The notes beneath the pieces were generated by a model, which worked only from the letters and a program-made list of their open reading frames with translations, was not told where the DNA came from and searched no databases. From CAZIWJ01 sp964542855 (GTDB taxonomy: Bacteria; Bacteroidota; Bacteroidia; Cytophagales; Cyclobacteriaceae), in NCBI GenBank assembly GCA_964542855.1, contig CAZIWJ010000026.1, forward strand, positions 1-23,507: 23,507 bases of DNA, read 5' to 3'. This document shows positions 8,583 through 16,904 of the stretch, piece after piece; position 1 is the stretch's first letter, and each line of letters opens with the position of its first letter. The position numbers and the translations under genes were made by a program.

Positions 8583-10862
8583 TTATTTACAGGGTACTAC
8601 GGGTTGGTTTTCTTTATTGCCTGGTTTTAAAGTACCCGATTGGGTTACTAAAAAACTCAGTTTTTCCTGCTGGCCCTGGTCAATATTTACTGTATCTTTT
8701 TTCACCAGTTGCCCCATAACTATGAGCCGGGCAAGGGGTCTTCTCACTTCACTCCTGATTACTGAAGCCATGGGCCGGGCCCCGTAACTGGGCGAATACC
8801 CCTTGTTACACAGGAGCTGTTTTGCAGCGCGGCTAATACTCAGTGTAATACCCTGATCCAGCAGTTGGTTTTGTAATTCTTTCAATTGAATTTCGCATAT
8901 GCTCATGGCGTCTTCCTGCCGAAGTGGTAAGAATGGAATAATTTCAGTTAAACGGGCCAGGAATTCCGGGCGAAAAAGTTGGGAAAGGCTTTCTGTTAGT
9001 AATTTTGTACCGGGTAACGACTGCTCTTTAGTACGTTTGCTGAGTAGTTCACTGCCAAAGTTAGAGGTAAACAGCACAACGGCATTGGAAAAATCTCCAC
9101 TTCTGCCCAGCCGATCGTGTAATACACCTTCGTCCATAATTTGCAGGAAAAGGTCGAAAACTGAAGGATGAGCTTTTTCAATTTCATCGAAGAGCACCAC
9201 AGCGTAAGGTTTTTCCCGGATCTTCCTCACCAGCAGGCCACCCTCCTCGTAACCCACGTATCCTGCCGGGGCCCCAATCAGCGTTGCCGCCGCATGTTCT
9301 TCCTTGTATTCCGACATATCGAAGCGGATCAGCATTCGCTCATCATTAAACAGGAAAGCGGCCAGGGCTTTAGCGAGTGCTGTTTTCCCGGTACCGGTAG
9401 GCCCCAGCATAAAGAACGATCCAACCGGTTTACCCGGTACGTTTAAACCGGAACGGGATTCCATGATGGCACTGGAAAGCAGGGTAACGGCATGAGCCTG
9501 CCCGATTACCCGTTCGTTAAGCTGCTTTTCCATGGATAGCATTTTTTCCTGCTCCGCAGCCCGGATTTTTCCAACGGGTATCCCGGTTTTTCGGGCAATA
9601 ACCCCGGCCAGTTGGTCGACCGATATTTCTTCATTAGCAAATTTTGTAAACCGGCTGGCGGCAAGCGTTCGATCTAAAACATCGATGGCAGAATCGGGTA
9701 AAAATTGATCGGGCAGGTACCTCTTCACCATTTTAACCAGGGGGTAAAAGATAGTTTCGGGCACTTTCTGCTGGTGGTGGGCTTCGAGATAGGGTGATAC
9801 GTTTGCAACCATGGCTGCCGCCGAATTTAAATCGGGTTCTTTTACTTCTACCAACTCAAACCTGCGGCAGAGGGCGCGATCTTTTTCAATGTATTTCGTG
9901 TAGCTCTCGCGGGTGGTGGCACCAATAACCGTTAAGCGATTACTTTCTAATGCCGGTTTTAGTAGGTTTACCCCGCTGTTACCTAATGGCCCGTCAGGGC
10001 TGTTGATCAGGTGGATGTCATCGATAAATAGAATTCCTTTTTCCATTACAGCCATGGAAGCAACGACAGACTGTATCCGGTCTTCAATTTCGCCGCGGTA
10101 GGAAGCCCCGGCCGCAAGCAGCCCCAGGTCGGCTTCAATTACTGTAGACCGGTTCAGGTTTCCCGGCAGGGAGTTTGTGGTCATTTCCTGCACCAGCCCA
10201 TGAACCAGCGTGGTTTTCCCTACTCCGGCATCGCCAACCAGGATCAGGTTGTTTTTCGATCTTCTGAGTAATACTTCCATCACCTGATGGATTTCCAGTC
10301 CACGACCCGTAACCGGGTCGTAATTCCCCTGTTTTACCCGGGCAGTTAAGTTTTTGCAGTACCTGGTTAGGGGATTGTTGCCCGGAAATGAAGTATTTTT
10401 ATGCGGAGCGCCTTTTTCTTTTGGCTTTTCAGCCTGAACGGCGTCGAGTAAATGGGTAGGATTAATTGGGTAAGATTGTAGCTGGTGACGGGGAAATCCT
10501 ACTCCGGGTCGGCTCAGGGCAATTAGCAGCGCCATTAAACTCACGGATGCTTCCTCCAGTTCTAATTGTACCCGTTCAGCTTCCCTGAAAACCCGGTGCA
10601 CCGGTTCGCTACCGGCAGGTTCGGCCGGAACCAGCCGGGATTTAGATAAATTCTGAATCCGCACTTCAGCCCATTCTTCCAGGAAGGCCAGATCGATAGG
10701 GTAACAAACGAGGCGGGAAGCCAGGTTAAATTTCCTGTTAAGCAGGGCCATCAGTAAATGAGCCGGGGTAAAAACCTCGTTTTGGTATTCCCGGGCCAGC
10801 GACCGGGCGAGGTGTATAGCCTTTTTGGCATCTTCATCAAAAGAGGGAAAGGGTGAAGTCAT
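8583..10862 (-). CDS. tssH: T6SS sheath-disassembly ATPase TssH/ClpV-like, without a middle domain
   Basis: AAA+ unfoldase of 759 residues with two ATPase domains. It is expected to pull TssC from contracted sheaths so the subunits can be reused. An N-terminal Clp repeat domain (about 1-145) is followed by D1 with Walker A GDAGVGKT (210-217), pore loop ASYRGEIED (253-261) and Walker B ILFIDD (277-282), where the usual second acidic residue Glu is Asp. D2 has Walker A GPTGTGKT (487-494), pore loop GYVGYEEGG (534-542), Walker B VVLFDE (555-560) and sensor-2 YGARP. After D1 the chain runs directly from DVLDRTLAASRF to the GIPVGKI region, so the coiled-coil middle domain found in ClpB and ClpV is missing, and the length equals ClpA. 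It is the first gene of the T6SS operon and carries an inverted repeat just before its ATG. The T6SS role is inferred from tssB and tssC next to it. Confidence 0.85.
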   Translation of the reverse strand: MTSPFPSFDEDAKKAIHLARSLAREYQNEVFTPAHLLMALLNRKFNLASRLVCYPIDLAFLEEWAEVRIQNLSKSRLVPAEPAGSEPVHRVFREAERVQLELEEASVSLMALLIALSRPGVGFPRHQLQSYPINPTHLLDAVQAEKPKEKGAPHKNTSFPGNNPLTRYCKNLTARVKQGNYDPVTGRGLEIHQVMEVLLRRSKNNLILVGDAGVGKTTLVHGLVQEMTTNSLPGNLNRSTVIEADLGLLAAGASYRGEIEDRIQSVVASMAVMEKGILFIDDIHLINSPDGPLGNSGVNLLKPALESNRLTVIGATTRESYTKYIEKDRALCRRFELVEVKEPDLNSAAAMVANVSPYLEAHHQQKVPETIFYPLVKMVKRYLPDQFLPDSAIDVLDRTLAASRFTKFANEEISVDQLAGVIARKTGIPVGKIRAAEQEKMLSMEKQLNERVIGQAHAVTLLSSAIMESRSGLNVPGKPVGSFFMLGPTGTGKTALAKALAAFLFNDERMLIRFDMSEYKEEHAAATLIGAPAGYVGYEEGGLLVRKIREKPYAVVLFDEIEKAHPSVFDLFLQIMDEGVLHDRLGRSGDFSNAVVLFTSNFGSELLSKRTKEQSLPGTKLLTESLSQLFRPEFLARLTEIIPFLPLRQEDAMSICEIQLKELQNQLLDQGITLSISRAAKQLLCNKGYSPSYGARPMASVIRSEVRRPLARLIVMGQLVKKDTVNIDQGQQEKLSFLVTQSGTLKPGNKENQPVVPCK

Positions 10863-10870
10863 GGTTTTAA

Positions 10871-10917
10871 GGATAAAGGGTAGCCAGAAGCTTAATAATT
10901 GATTTACCCCTTTATCC
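10871..10917. repeat. Perfect 10-bp inverted repeat between map and tssH
   Basis: The arms GGATAAAGGG (10871-10880) and CCCTTTATCC (10908-10917) are exact reverse complements with 27 bases between them. Two more base pairs form if one C is bulged. On the minus strand the hairpin would lie after map, and its last base would be 8 bases before the tssH ATG, overlapping the ribosome-binding region. It may be a weak terminator for map, an operator for the T6SS operon, or an RNA hairpin that limits tssH translation. No T-tract follows (TTAAAACC), which argues against a strong intrinsic terminator. The repeat is seen directly; the role is inference. Confidence 0.5.
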
Positions 10918-10957
10918 CGTAATGATGACTCACGCTGTCACTGGCCGGGCCAAATTT

Positions 10958-11749
10958 TTACACGATTTCCATGCCTTTTTTCTCCAGCGCTTCTTCCACG
11001 AAGTCGAAGGTAGAAAGGATATCCGGTTTCCCGTTAACAACAGCCACGTCGTGCTCGAAGTGTGCAGAGGGCTGGTTGTCGGCGGTATTAATGGTCCAGT
11101 TATCGCGGAGCATCTTCACCCGCCGGGTTCCCATGTTAATCATGGGTTCGATGGCGATAACCAGTCCTTCCTTTATTTTTTTGCCCGACCCTTTTTTTCC
11201 GAAGTTGGGCACATCGGGTTTTTCGTGCATTTTTTTGCCCAGTCCGTGCCCTACCAGCTCGCGAACCACGCCATAGCCATGATTTTCGGCGTGAGTTTGA
11301 ACGGCGGCGGCAATATCGCCGATCCGGTTACCGGCAGTGGCTTCTGCAATGCCGAGGTACAGGCATTCCTTGGTTACTTTCAGTAGCTTGCGCACTTCAG
11401 GAGCTACTTCACCCACTTCAAAAGTATAGGCATGATCGCCGTAATAGCCATTTTTCAGGGCCCCACAGTCGATAGAAATGATGTCACCTTCCTGTAGCGG
11501 CCGTTTGTTGGGGATACCGTGTACTACGGTTTGGTTTAATGAAATGCAAAGGGAATTGGGAAAATCGTACAACCCGAGAAAGCCGGGTTCGGCCCCGTGA
11601 TCGCGAATAAATTCTTCGGCCAGTTTATCCAGTTCCAGTGGAGTAACACCGGGCTCAATCCGTTCAGCCATTAAGCCCAGTGTTTTGGAAACAATCCGGG
11701 CACTTTCTCTCATCAACTCAATTTCTTCGCGACTCTTGTACTGAATCAT
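10958..11749 (-). CDS. map: Methionine aminopeptidase type I
   Basis: Cytosolic metalloprotease of 263 residues that removes the initiator Met from new proteins whose second residue is small. All five metal ligands of the pita-bread fold are present: Asp94 (ISIDCG), Asp105 (GDHAYTF), His168 (VGHGLG), Glu201 (IAIEPM) and Glu232 (AHFEHD). The substrate-binding His77 (VVHG) is also there. It has the length of a short type Ia enzyme without an N-terminal extension. The gene begins 3 bases after the small upstream gene ends, so the two are probably co-transcribed. In many Bacteroidota a map gene lies in the ribosomal protein cluster by secY, so this copy may be a relocated or second enzyme; the window cannot settle that. 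The T6SS operon starts 95 bases downstream on the same strand. Confidence 0.96.
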   Translation of the reverse strand: MIQYKSREEIELMRESARIVSKTLGLMAERIEPGVTPLELDKLAEEFIRDHGAEPGFLGLYDFPNSLCISLNQTVVHGIPNKRPLQEGDIISIDCGALKNGYYGDHAYTFEVGEVAPEVRKLLKVTKECLYLGIAEATAGNRIGDIAAAVQTHAENHGYGVVRELVGHGLGKKMHEKPDVPNFGKKGSGKKIKEGLVIAIEPMINMGTRRVKMLRDNWTINTADNQPSAHFEHDVAVVNGKPDILSTFDFVEEALEKKGMEIV

Positions 11750-11752
11750 GAT

Positions 11753-12061
11753 TTATATTTTTCTTTGTTTGTATAATGCTCTGGTTCTTATTTTTTCCTG
11801 CTCCCGTTTCAGCACCAGCTCAGCAATGTTATCGGCCGCATTGCTGCTGTACAGAGCTTCCGTAAACTGCTTTTCGCCAATATCCATCCGGTAGGCCAGC
11901 GCCGACAGGTAATGTAAGTCGGTTTCTATGAGGAAACGAATACGATTAGCCAGTACGCTTTTCAGTTCTGTTAAAGAAGAAACCGAAGAAAAGTGCTCAG
12001 GGTTGTGATTAACCAGTGTTTTCTTCAGTGCCTGTACTATTACCGGTAACTCGTTATTCAT
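11753..12061 (-). CDS. Small helical protein of unknown function
   Basis: I do not recognise this 102-residue protein (MNNELPVIVQ from the ATG at 12061). It is predicted mostly helical: it has LKSVLANRIRFLIETDLHYL in the middle (about 37-56), then a turn and a helix beginning GEKQFTEAL, and it ends in a basic Arg/Lys tail (RTRALYKQRKI). No signal peptide or membrane segment is seen, so it should be cytosolic. A longer reading from TTG at 12091 would add ten hydrophobic residues, but a TAnnTTTG promoter element overlaps that extension, which favours the ATG. It ends 3 bases before map and follows the GH3 gene by 36 bases, so it is likely expressed with map. The tight coupling suggests a conserved gene rather than a chance frame. 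Confidence 0.75.
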   Translation of the reverse strand: MNNELPVIVQALKKTLVNHNPEHFSSVSSLTELKSVLANRIRFLIETDLHYLSALAYRMDIGEKQFTEALYSSNAADNIAELVLKREQEKIRTRALYKQRKI

Positions 12062-12078
12062 TTTAAGTAATTTGAAGG

Positions 12079-12086
12079 CAAATATA
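12079..12086 (-). promoter_or_regulatory. Candidate -7 promoter element (TATATTTG) for the unknown gene and map
   Basis: TATATTTG on the minus strand is a full match to the Bacteroidota -7 consensus TAnnTTTG. It lies 17 bases before the ATG at 12061, a spacing that gives a leader of about a dozen bases. No good -33 TTTG is seen at the expected distance, so strength is uncertain. It suggests the unknown gene and map can be transcribed apart from the GH3 gene upstream. Confidence 0.4.
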
Positions 12087-12097
12087 AGCAATAGCTA

Positions 12098-13642
12098 CTA
12101 CACTTCAGCACGGGAGGAATTTACGGGAGAAATTCCGCTGAGAATGCTTTCCACGTATTCGCGGTTGTTCGATAGCCGGGGTACTTTATGCTGCCCGCCC
12201 AACTTTCCCCGGTTCTTCATCCACCGATAAAATGTGCCGCGGTTTACCTGGTGGATAATTGGCCTTACCATGGCAATGTCGTACGACCTTTTGGCCTGAT
12301 AATCAGAGTTTAAAGCCTTTAGCCGGGCATCCAGTTCGTCGGCAAATGCATCGAGATTATCCGGGGCCCGCTCAAACTCTATAATCCACTCGTGGCTACC
12401 CCTTTTCCCTTCTCCAATGTATCGTGGGGCGGCAGTGAATTCTTCCACCCGGGTACTGGTTATTTCACAGGTTTCAGCAATAGCCCGTTCGGCATTTTCT
12501 ACCATGAGTTCTTCTCCGAATGCATTAATGAAATGCTTGGTACGGCCACTGATTTTAATGCGGTAAGGGGAAAGAGAGGTAAACTTAATGGTATCTCCAA
12601 TCTTGTAACGCCACAGCCCGGCATTAGAATTAATTACCAGGGCGTAATTCTTATCCAGTTCCACTTCGTTCAGTGTGAGTGTTTTGGGGTGCTCCTCATG
12701 GAAATGACCCTGAGGAATAAATTCGTAATGAATTCCGTAGTCTAGCATGAGCAGCAATTCATCTGAATTTGACTGGTCCTGTATACCGAAGAAGCCTTCC
12801 GAAGCATTATACGTTTCCATATAATTCATTTTTGGCGACGGAATTAATTCGTTGAACAATTTACGGTAAGGCACAAAAGAAACAGCCCCGTGGATAAACA
12901 GTTCCAGGTCTGGCCATACTTCCAGGATATTATCCTTGCCCGTATACTCCAGAATTTTTTCAATCAGTACGATGGTCCAGGTTGGTACACCGGCAATGGT
13001 ACTCACATTTTCTTCGGCCGTAGACCGGGTCATTTTTTCAATTTTGGCTTCCCAGTCGTCCATCAGGGCAATGTCTAACGAAGGCGTGCGAATAAACTGG
13101 GCCCAGAATGGGAGGTTACTCATCAATACAGCCGATATATCGCCGTACCGGGAGTGGGTATGTTTGGCCAACTGGTTTACCTGCTGGCTGCCGCCCAGTG
13201 CCAGTTGTTTTCCTTTAAATACGTTAGTATCAGGAAAATTATTCACGTAAATAGATATCAGGTCCTTGCCGCCCTTATAGTGGCAGTCTTGCAGGGCTTC
13301 ATCGGACACTGGAATAAATTTACTCCTGGCGTTAGTAGTACCGGAAGATTTGGCAAACCAGCGGATATCACCGGGCCAGAGCACATTGCTTTCCCCTTTC
13401 ATCACTTTCTCGATGTAAGGATACAACCCTTCGTAATCGTTTACGGGAACCTGTTCTTTGTATTGCTCTACGGTTTTGATGTCTTGAAAGCCATACTTGT
13501 TTCCAAATTTAGTGTTTTTACCTTTTTCCAGCAGGTTTTTGAAAACTTCTTCCTGTACGTCGTGGGGGTATTTCTGGAATAATTCAATTTGATGAATCCT
13601 TTTTTTCATTACCCAGGTGAGCACAGAATTCAGAATAGCCAT
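12098..13642 (-). CDS. GH3 family acyl-adenylate-forming protein
   Basis: Protein of 514 residues of the GH3 family, the fold of plant auxin/jasmonate amino acid conjugases within the adenylating enzyme superfamily. The ATP-binding motif SSGTTNARSKFIP is at 99-111. The second motif YNASEGFFG follows at about 279-287, and the third, LWRYKIGDTIKF, lies about sixty residues later. A smaller C-terminal domain follows (from about 400). Plant members join an amino acid to a carboxylate through an acyl-AMP; for bacterial members the substrate is generally unknown, and I do not assign one. The gene sits between lptB and the small unknown gene on the same strand, in a run of envelope genes, so an acyl substrate linked to lipids would fit but is speculation. 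The start at 13642 is an ATG with an AT-rich leader. Confidence 0.88.
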   Translation of the reverse strand: MAILNSVLTWVMKKRIHQIELFQKYPHDVQEEVFKNLLEKGKNTKFGNKYGFQDIKTVEQYKEQVPVNDYEGLYPYIEKVMKGESNVLWPGDIRWFAKSSGTTNARSKFIPVSDEALQDCHYKGGKDLISIYVNNFPDTNVFKGKQLALGGSQQVNQLAKHTHSRYGDISAVLMSNLPFWAQFIRTPSLDIALMDDWEAKIEKMTRSTAEENVSTIAGVPTWTIVLIEKILEYTGKDNILEVWPDLELFIHGAVSFVPYRKLFNELIPSPKMNYMETYNASEGFFGIQDQSNSDELLLMLDYGIHYEFIPQGHFHEEHPKTLTLNEVELDKNYALVINSNAGLWRYKIGDTIKFTSLSPYRIKISGRTKHFINAFGEELMVENAERAIAETCEITSTRVEEFTAAPRYIGEGKRGSHEWIIEFERAPDNLDAFADELDARLKALNSDYQAKRSYDIAMVRPIIHQVNRGTFYRWMKNRGKLGGQHKVPRLSNNREYVESILSGISPVNSSRAEV

Positions 13643-13700
13643 ACGATAAATTTCTTATAGAACACGCCGGCTAATATATGAAAAATGAACCAGCCCGGGA

Positions 13701-14432
13701 TTAAATTTTACGTTTCAGTTCAAAGTGTTTCCCCAGGTATACTTTTCTAACCTGTTCATCGCTGACCAATTCTTCGGCGGTTCCTGCTTTCAGCAATTTT
13801 CCCTCGAACATTAAATAGGCGCGATCAGTAATGGAAAGCGTTTCTGATACGTTATGGTCGGTAATGAGGATTCCGATGTTCCGGTTTTTCAGCTGGGCCA
13901 CGATTCCCTGGATATCCTCTACGGCAATGGGATCGACCCCGGCAAAGGGTTCATCGAGCAGGATAAACTTTGGGTCAACGGCCAACGCACGGGCTATTTC
14001 TGTTCGCCTTCTTTCCCCGCCGGATAGCACCCCACCCATATTTTTACGCACGTGCGTAAGGGAAAATTCTTCCAGTAACATTTCCGTTTTTTCTTTCTGT
14101 TCCCTGGGAGAAGTGTCCGACATTTCCAGCACGGCTTTAATATTATTTTCTACGCTTAATTTGCGAAAAACCGAAGCTTCCTGGGGTAAATAACCGATAC
14201 CCAGTTTTGCCCTTTTGTACATCGGCAGTCGGGTAATTTCTTTTTCGTCCAGGAAAACATGACCGGAATTAGGCTGAATCAACCCCACCAGCATGTAAAA
14301 AGTAGTAGTTTTTCCGGCACCATTCGGCCCCAGTAAGCCTACTATTTCACCCTGGGATACGCTAGGAGAGATTTCGTTAACAACCACTCGTTTTTTATAT
14401 TTCTTAACCAGGTTCTCCCCTTTTAATAGCAT
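13701..14432 (-). CDS. lptB: LPS export ABC transporter ATPase LptB
   Basis: ATPase subunit of the LptB2FG transporter, 243 residues. It powers extraction of lipopolysaccharide from the inner membrane and its transport across the periplasm. Walker A GPNGAGKTTT is at 35-44, the Q-loop Gln at 84 (YLPQEASVF), the signature LSGGERRR at 137-143, Walker B FILLDEP at 157-162 and the switch His at 193 (TDHNVSE). The YLPQEASVFRKLSV segment and the wording around DPKFILLDEPFAGVDPIAV are characteristic of LptB rather than of other ABC ATPases. The gene follows the PBP1A stop codon by only 6 bases, so it is probably co-transcribed with it. The LptF and LptG membrane subunits are not in the window, as is usual for LptB being encoded away from them in many bacteria. 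Confidence 0.95.
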   Translation of the reverse strand: MLLKGENLVKKYKKRVVVNEISPSVSQGEIVGLLGPNGAGKTTTFYMLVGLIQPNSGHVFLDEKEITRLPMYKRAKLGIGYLPQEASVFRKLSVENNIKAVLEMSDTSPREQKEKTEMLLEEFSLTHVRKNMGGVLSGGERRRTEIARALAVDPKFILLDEPFAGVDPIAVEDIQGIVAQLKNRNIGILITDHNVSETLSITDRAYLMFEGKLLKAGTAEELVSDEQVRKVYLGKHFELKRKI

Positions 14433-14438
14433 ACTTCC

Positions 14439-16820
14439 CTAAAAAATATCGTCAACACTCAATTTGTTTTCCTGTTCTGCTTCCACACTATCTTGTTTGG
14501 TGAAGTAGCCGTTCGACAGGTTATCGCAGTTTATTTCTACCGAAAGGCCCGATCTTGGCTTTTCAAATTCCTGTTTTTTGTAATCCAGGCGCTCATCCTC
14601 GTAAACCATTTCCATGTACTGCTTAAAAATAGGTAGCGCCATCACGGCCCCCTGCCCGTACTGGATGTTCCGGAAGTGAATTGATCGGCGGTCGCCCCCC
14701 ACCCAGGCACCGGACACCAGGTCCTGGGTAACCCCCACGAACCAGCCGTCGGAGTAGTTGGAGGTGGTACCGGTTTTGGCCCCGATTTCATTATCTTCCA
14801 GTAAATCACCATTCCGGCCAAGCCTTACCGAGGTGCCTCCTTCTTCTTCGCTCGATCCCTTTAGCATGTGCAGCATAATGTAGGCCGTTTCCTCGCTGAT
14901 GGCCTCCCGCGTTTTGGCCGGAAATTGCTGAAGTACATTGCCATCTTTATCTTCGATGCGGGTAATGTAAACCGGCTCCGTCCACACGCCCTTATTGGCA
15001 AATGTGCCGTAAGCACCGATGAGTTCATAAACAGACACATCGCCGGCACCTCCCAGTACGATGGAAGGAACCGGGTCGAGCGGGCTTTCAATTCCCATCC
15101 TGCGGGCGTAATCCACAACCATGCGCGGACCACTTTCCCCTTCCCCGAGCTTTTTTAGCATGTAAGCAGTAATAGAATTCACCGAGCGTGACATGGCCTG
15201 GCGGATGGTCATGGTTTCCCCGCTGTACTCATTGCCCGAGTTTACCGGCGTCCAGGTATCTTCTTTCTCGTCGGTATATACTTTAAAAGTTACCGGCAGG
15301 TCGTCGACCTGGTAACAGGGGGAATATCCCTGGTCGATTACTGCAGTATACAGGAACGGTTTAAACGTGGAACCCGGCTGGCGTCGTCCCTGCTTCACGT
15401 GGTCGAACTTAAAGTACTTATGGTTTATCCCTCCCACCCAGGCTTTAATATGCCCGTTGTGGGGGTTCATCGACATAAAGCCCGTGTGCAGAAACCGCAT
15501 GTAGTAGCTCAGCGAATCCATGGGCGACATGAGGGTATCGATTTCTCCATTCCAGGAAAAAACGGTCATATCCACCGGCTTATTCATGTAATAATTGATG
15601 GAATCTTTTTTACGGCCGAACTGCTTTTTCAGGCTACGATAACGATCGCTGCGCGGGGCAACAACGTTTTTAATAAACCCTTTAATTTCGTCTCCTTCTT
15701 CATCGATCCAGGGGTTGCGGTCTTCCCAGTGTTCGTCAAACAAGCCCTGCAGGTATTCCATGTGATTATTTACAGCTTTTTCTGCGTGTTCCTGCATGCG
15801 GGAGTCGATGGTGGTATAAATGCGCAAGCCGTCTTCGAACAAGTCGTAGCCGTGCTCATTACTCCAGTTCACCAGGAAGTTTCTAACCACCGTACGGAAG
15901 TAAGGAGCCAGGCCTTCGTTATGGCTGTCGACTTTATAATCGAGGGTAATAGGAACCTGTTGTAAAGAATCGAGGGTATCTTTAGGAATGAAGTCGTATT
16001 TTTGCATCTGGGCAAGTACTACATTTCTTCTGCGGGTAGAATTTTCAGGATTCCGCTGCGGATTATAGTAAGTAACGGCTTTCAGTAATCCCACCAGCAC
16101 GGCTGCTTCCTCCACTTCCAGTTCAATGGGCTTCTTGTTAAAATACGTTTTGGCTGCCACCTTAATGCCGTACGAGTTACTACCGAATTCGGCCGTATTC
16201 AGGTACAGGGCAAGAATTTCTTTTTTCGTGTAATACTTTTCCAGCCTGGCGGCCAGTATCCACTCTTTCGTTTTTTGAACAAGCAGGTCGAGGTAACGGT
16301 TCTTGTTACTCAGCGTGCCGTTGTTTAGGTTTCCGCGGGTACGAAAAAGGTTTTTGGCCGTTTGCTGGGTGAGGGTGCTGCCTCCCCCTTCCAGTTTGCT
16401 GTTGCCAAAAGTGAGAATGTATTTGGTAATGCCGTAGAGAACCCGCGACATACTAATCAGGTCGATACCACTGTGTTCGGCAAAACGAATGTCTTCAGTA
16501 GCCACGAGTGCGTTAATCAGGTTGGGGGATAAATCTTCGAACTTCACCTCGCTCCTGTTTTCGCGGTAATACTTTCCAAGCAACACATTATCGGCAGAAT
16601 AGAGCTCAGACGACAATTCATTTTCCGGGTTTTGCAGGGCCTGCAAGCTGGGCATCCCCCCGTAGAGCCCGTACCAGTTATTATTTACTGACAGTACATA
16701 AAGCGGTATCGCAATAATAAGGGCTGTAAAAGCAATCCATGTTGCTTTGGTAAGAACAGTGAAAATACCAGATTTATTGGTTTTGGTATCGGTATTGGTA
16801 GATTCCTCGGTTTCAAACAT
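14439..16820 (-). CDS. Penicillin-binding protein 1A (bifunctional peptidoglycan synthase)
   Basis: Inner-membrane class A PBP of 793 residues. It polymerises glycan strands from lipid II and crosslinks them. A short cytosolic tail and one membrane helix (WIAFTALIIAIPLYVLSV, 28-45) anchor it. The GT51 domain has the catalytic Glu109 in ATEDIRFAEHSGID and the motif EGGGSTLTQQTAKN (144-157). The transpeptidase domain has the SxxK box PGSTFK (Ser484, Lys487), SVN (546-548) and KTGTT (682-686). About 140 residues between the domains (roughly 350-480) are longer than in minimal class A PBPs. The C-terminus is acidic and low in order. The gene is followed at once by lptB. Gene symbol is left open (mrcA or ponA by convention). 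Confidence 0.95.
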   Translation of the reverse strand: MFETEESTNTDTKTNKSGIFTVLTKATWIAFTALIIAIPLYVLSVNNNWYGLYGGMPSLQALQNPENELSSELYSADNVLLGKYYRENRSEVKFEDLSPNLINALVATEDIRFAEHSGIDLISMSRVLYGITKYILTFGNSKLEGGGSTLTQQTAKNLFRTRGNLNNGTLSNKNRYLDLLVQKTKEWILAARLEKYYTKKEILALYLNTAEFGSNSYGIKVAAKTYFNKKPIELEVEEAAVLVGLLKAVTYYNPQRNPENSTRRRNVVLAQMQKYDFIPKDTLDSLQQVPITLDYKVDSHNEGLAPYFRTVVRNFLVNWSNEHGYDLFEDGLRIYTTIDSRMQEHAEKAVNNHMEYLQGLFDEHWEDRNPWIDEEGDEIKGFIKNVVAPRSDRYRSLKKQFGRKKDSINYYMNKPVDMTVFSWNGEIDTLMSPMDSLSYYMRFLHTGFMSMNPHNGHIKAWVGGINHKYFKFDHVKQGRRQPGSTFKPFLYTAVIDQGYSPCYQVDDLPVTFKVYTDEKEDTWTPVNSGNEYSGETMTIRQAMSRSVNSITAYMLKKLGEGESGPRMVVDYARRMGIESPLDPVPSIVLGGAGDVSVYELIGAYGTFANKGVWTEPVYITRIEDKDGNVLQQFPAKTREAISEETAYIMLHMLKGSSEEEGGTSVRLGRNGDLLEDNEIGAKTGTTSNYSDGWFVGVTQDLVSGAWVGGDRRSIHFRNIQYGQGAVMALPIFKQYMEMVYEDERLDYKKQEFEKPRSGLSVEINCDNLSNGYFTKQDSVEAEQENKLSVDDIF

Positions 16821-16838
16821 GTTTAAGAGTGGTTGATT

Positions 16839-16852
16839 CTTATCTGGATAAG
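16839..16852. repeat. Short palindrome upstream of PBP1A
   Basis: CTTATC-TG-GATAAG is a 6+2+6 inverted repeat 18 bases before the PBP1A ATG. A second perfect palindrome, GTTAATTAAC, lies at 16864-16873 in the same 84-base gap. No TAnnTTTG match was seen here. These could bind a regulator, but such short palindromes in AT-rich DNA also arise by chance. Confidence 0.25.
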
Positions 16853-16904
16853 CAGTCCGTGTTGTTAATTAACCATTTATCGTTAACAGAATAAATTAAG
16901 AATG

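Noticed and set aside
957..10862. An extracellular contractile particle (eCIS/tailocin-like) as the identity of the contractile cluster.
   Set aside because: Separate TssB and TssC subunits plus a ClpV-type ATPase, TssE/F/G and Hcp indicate T6SS; no tape measure or LysM gene is present.
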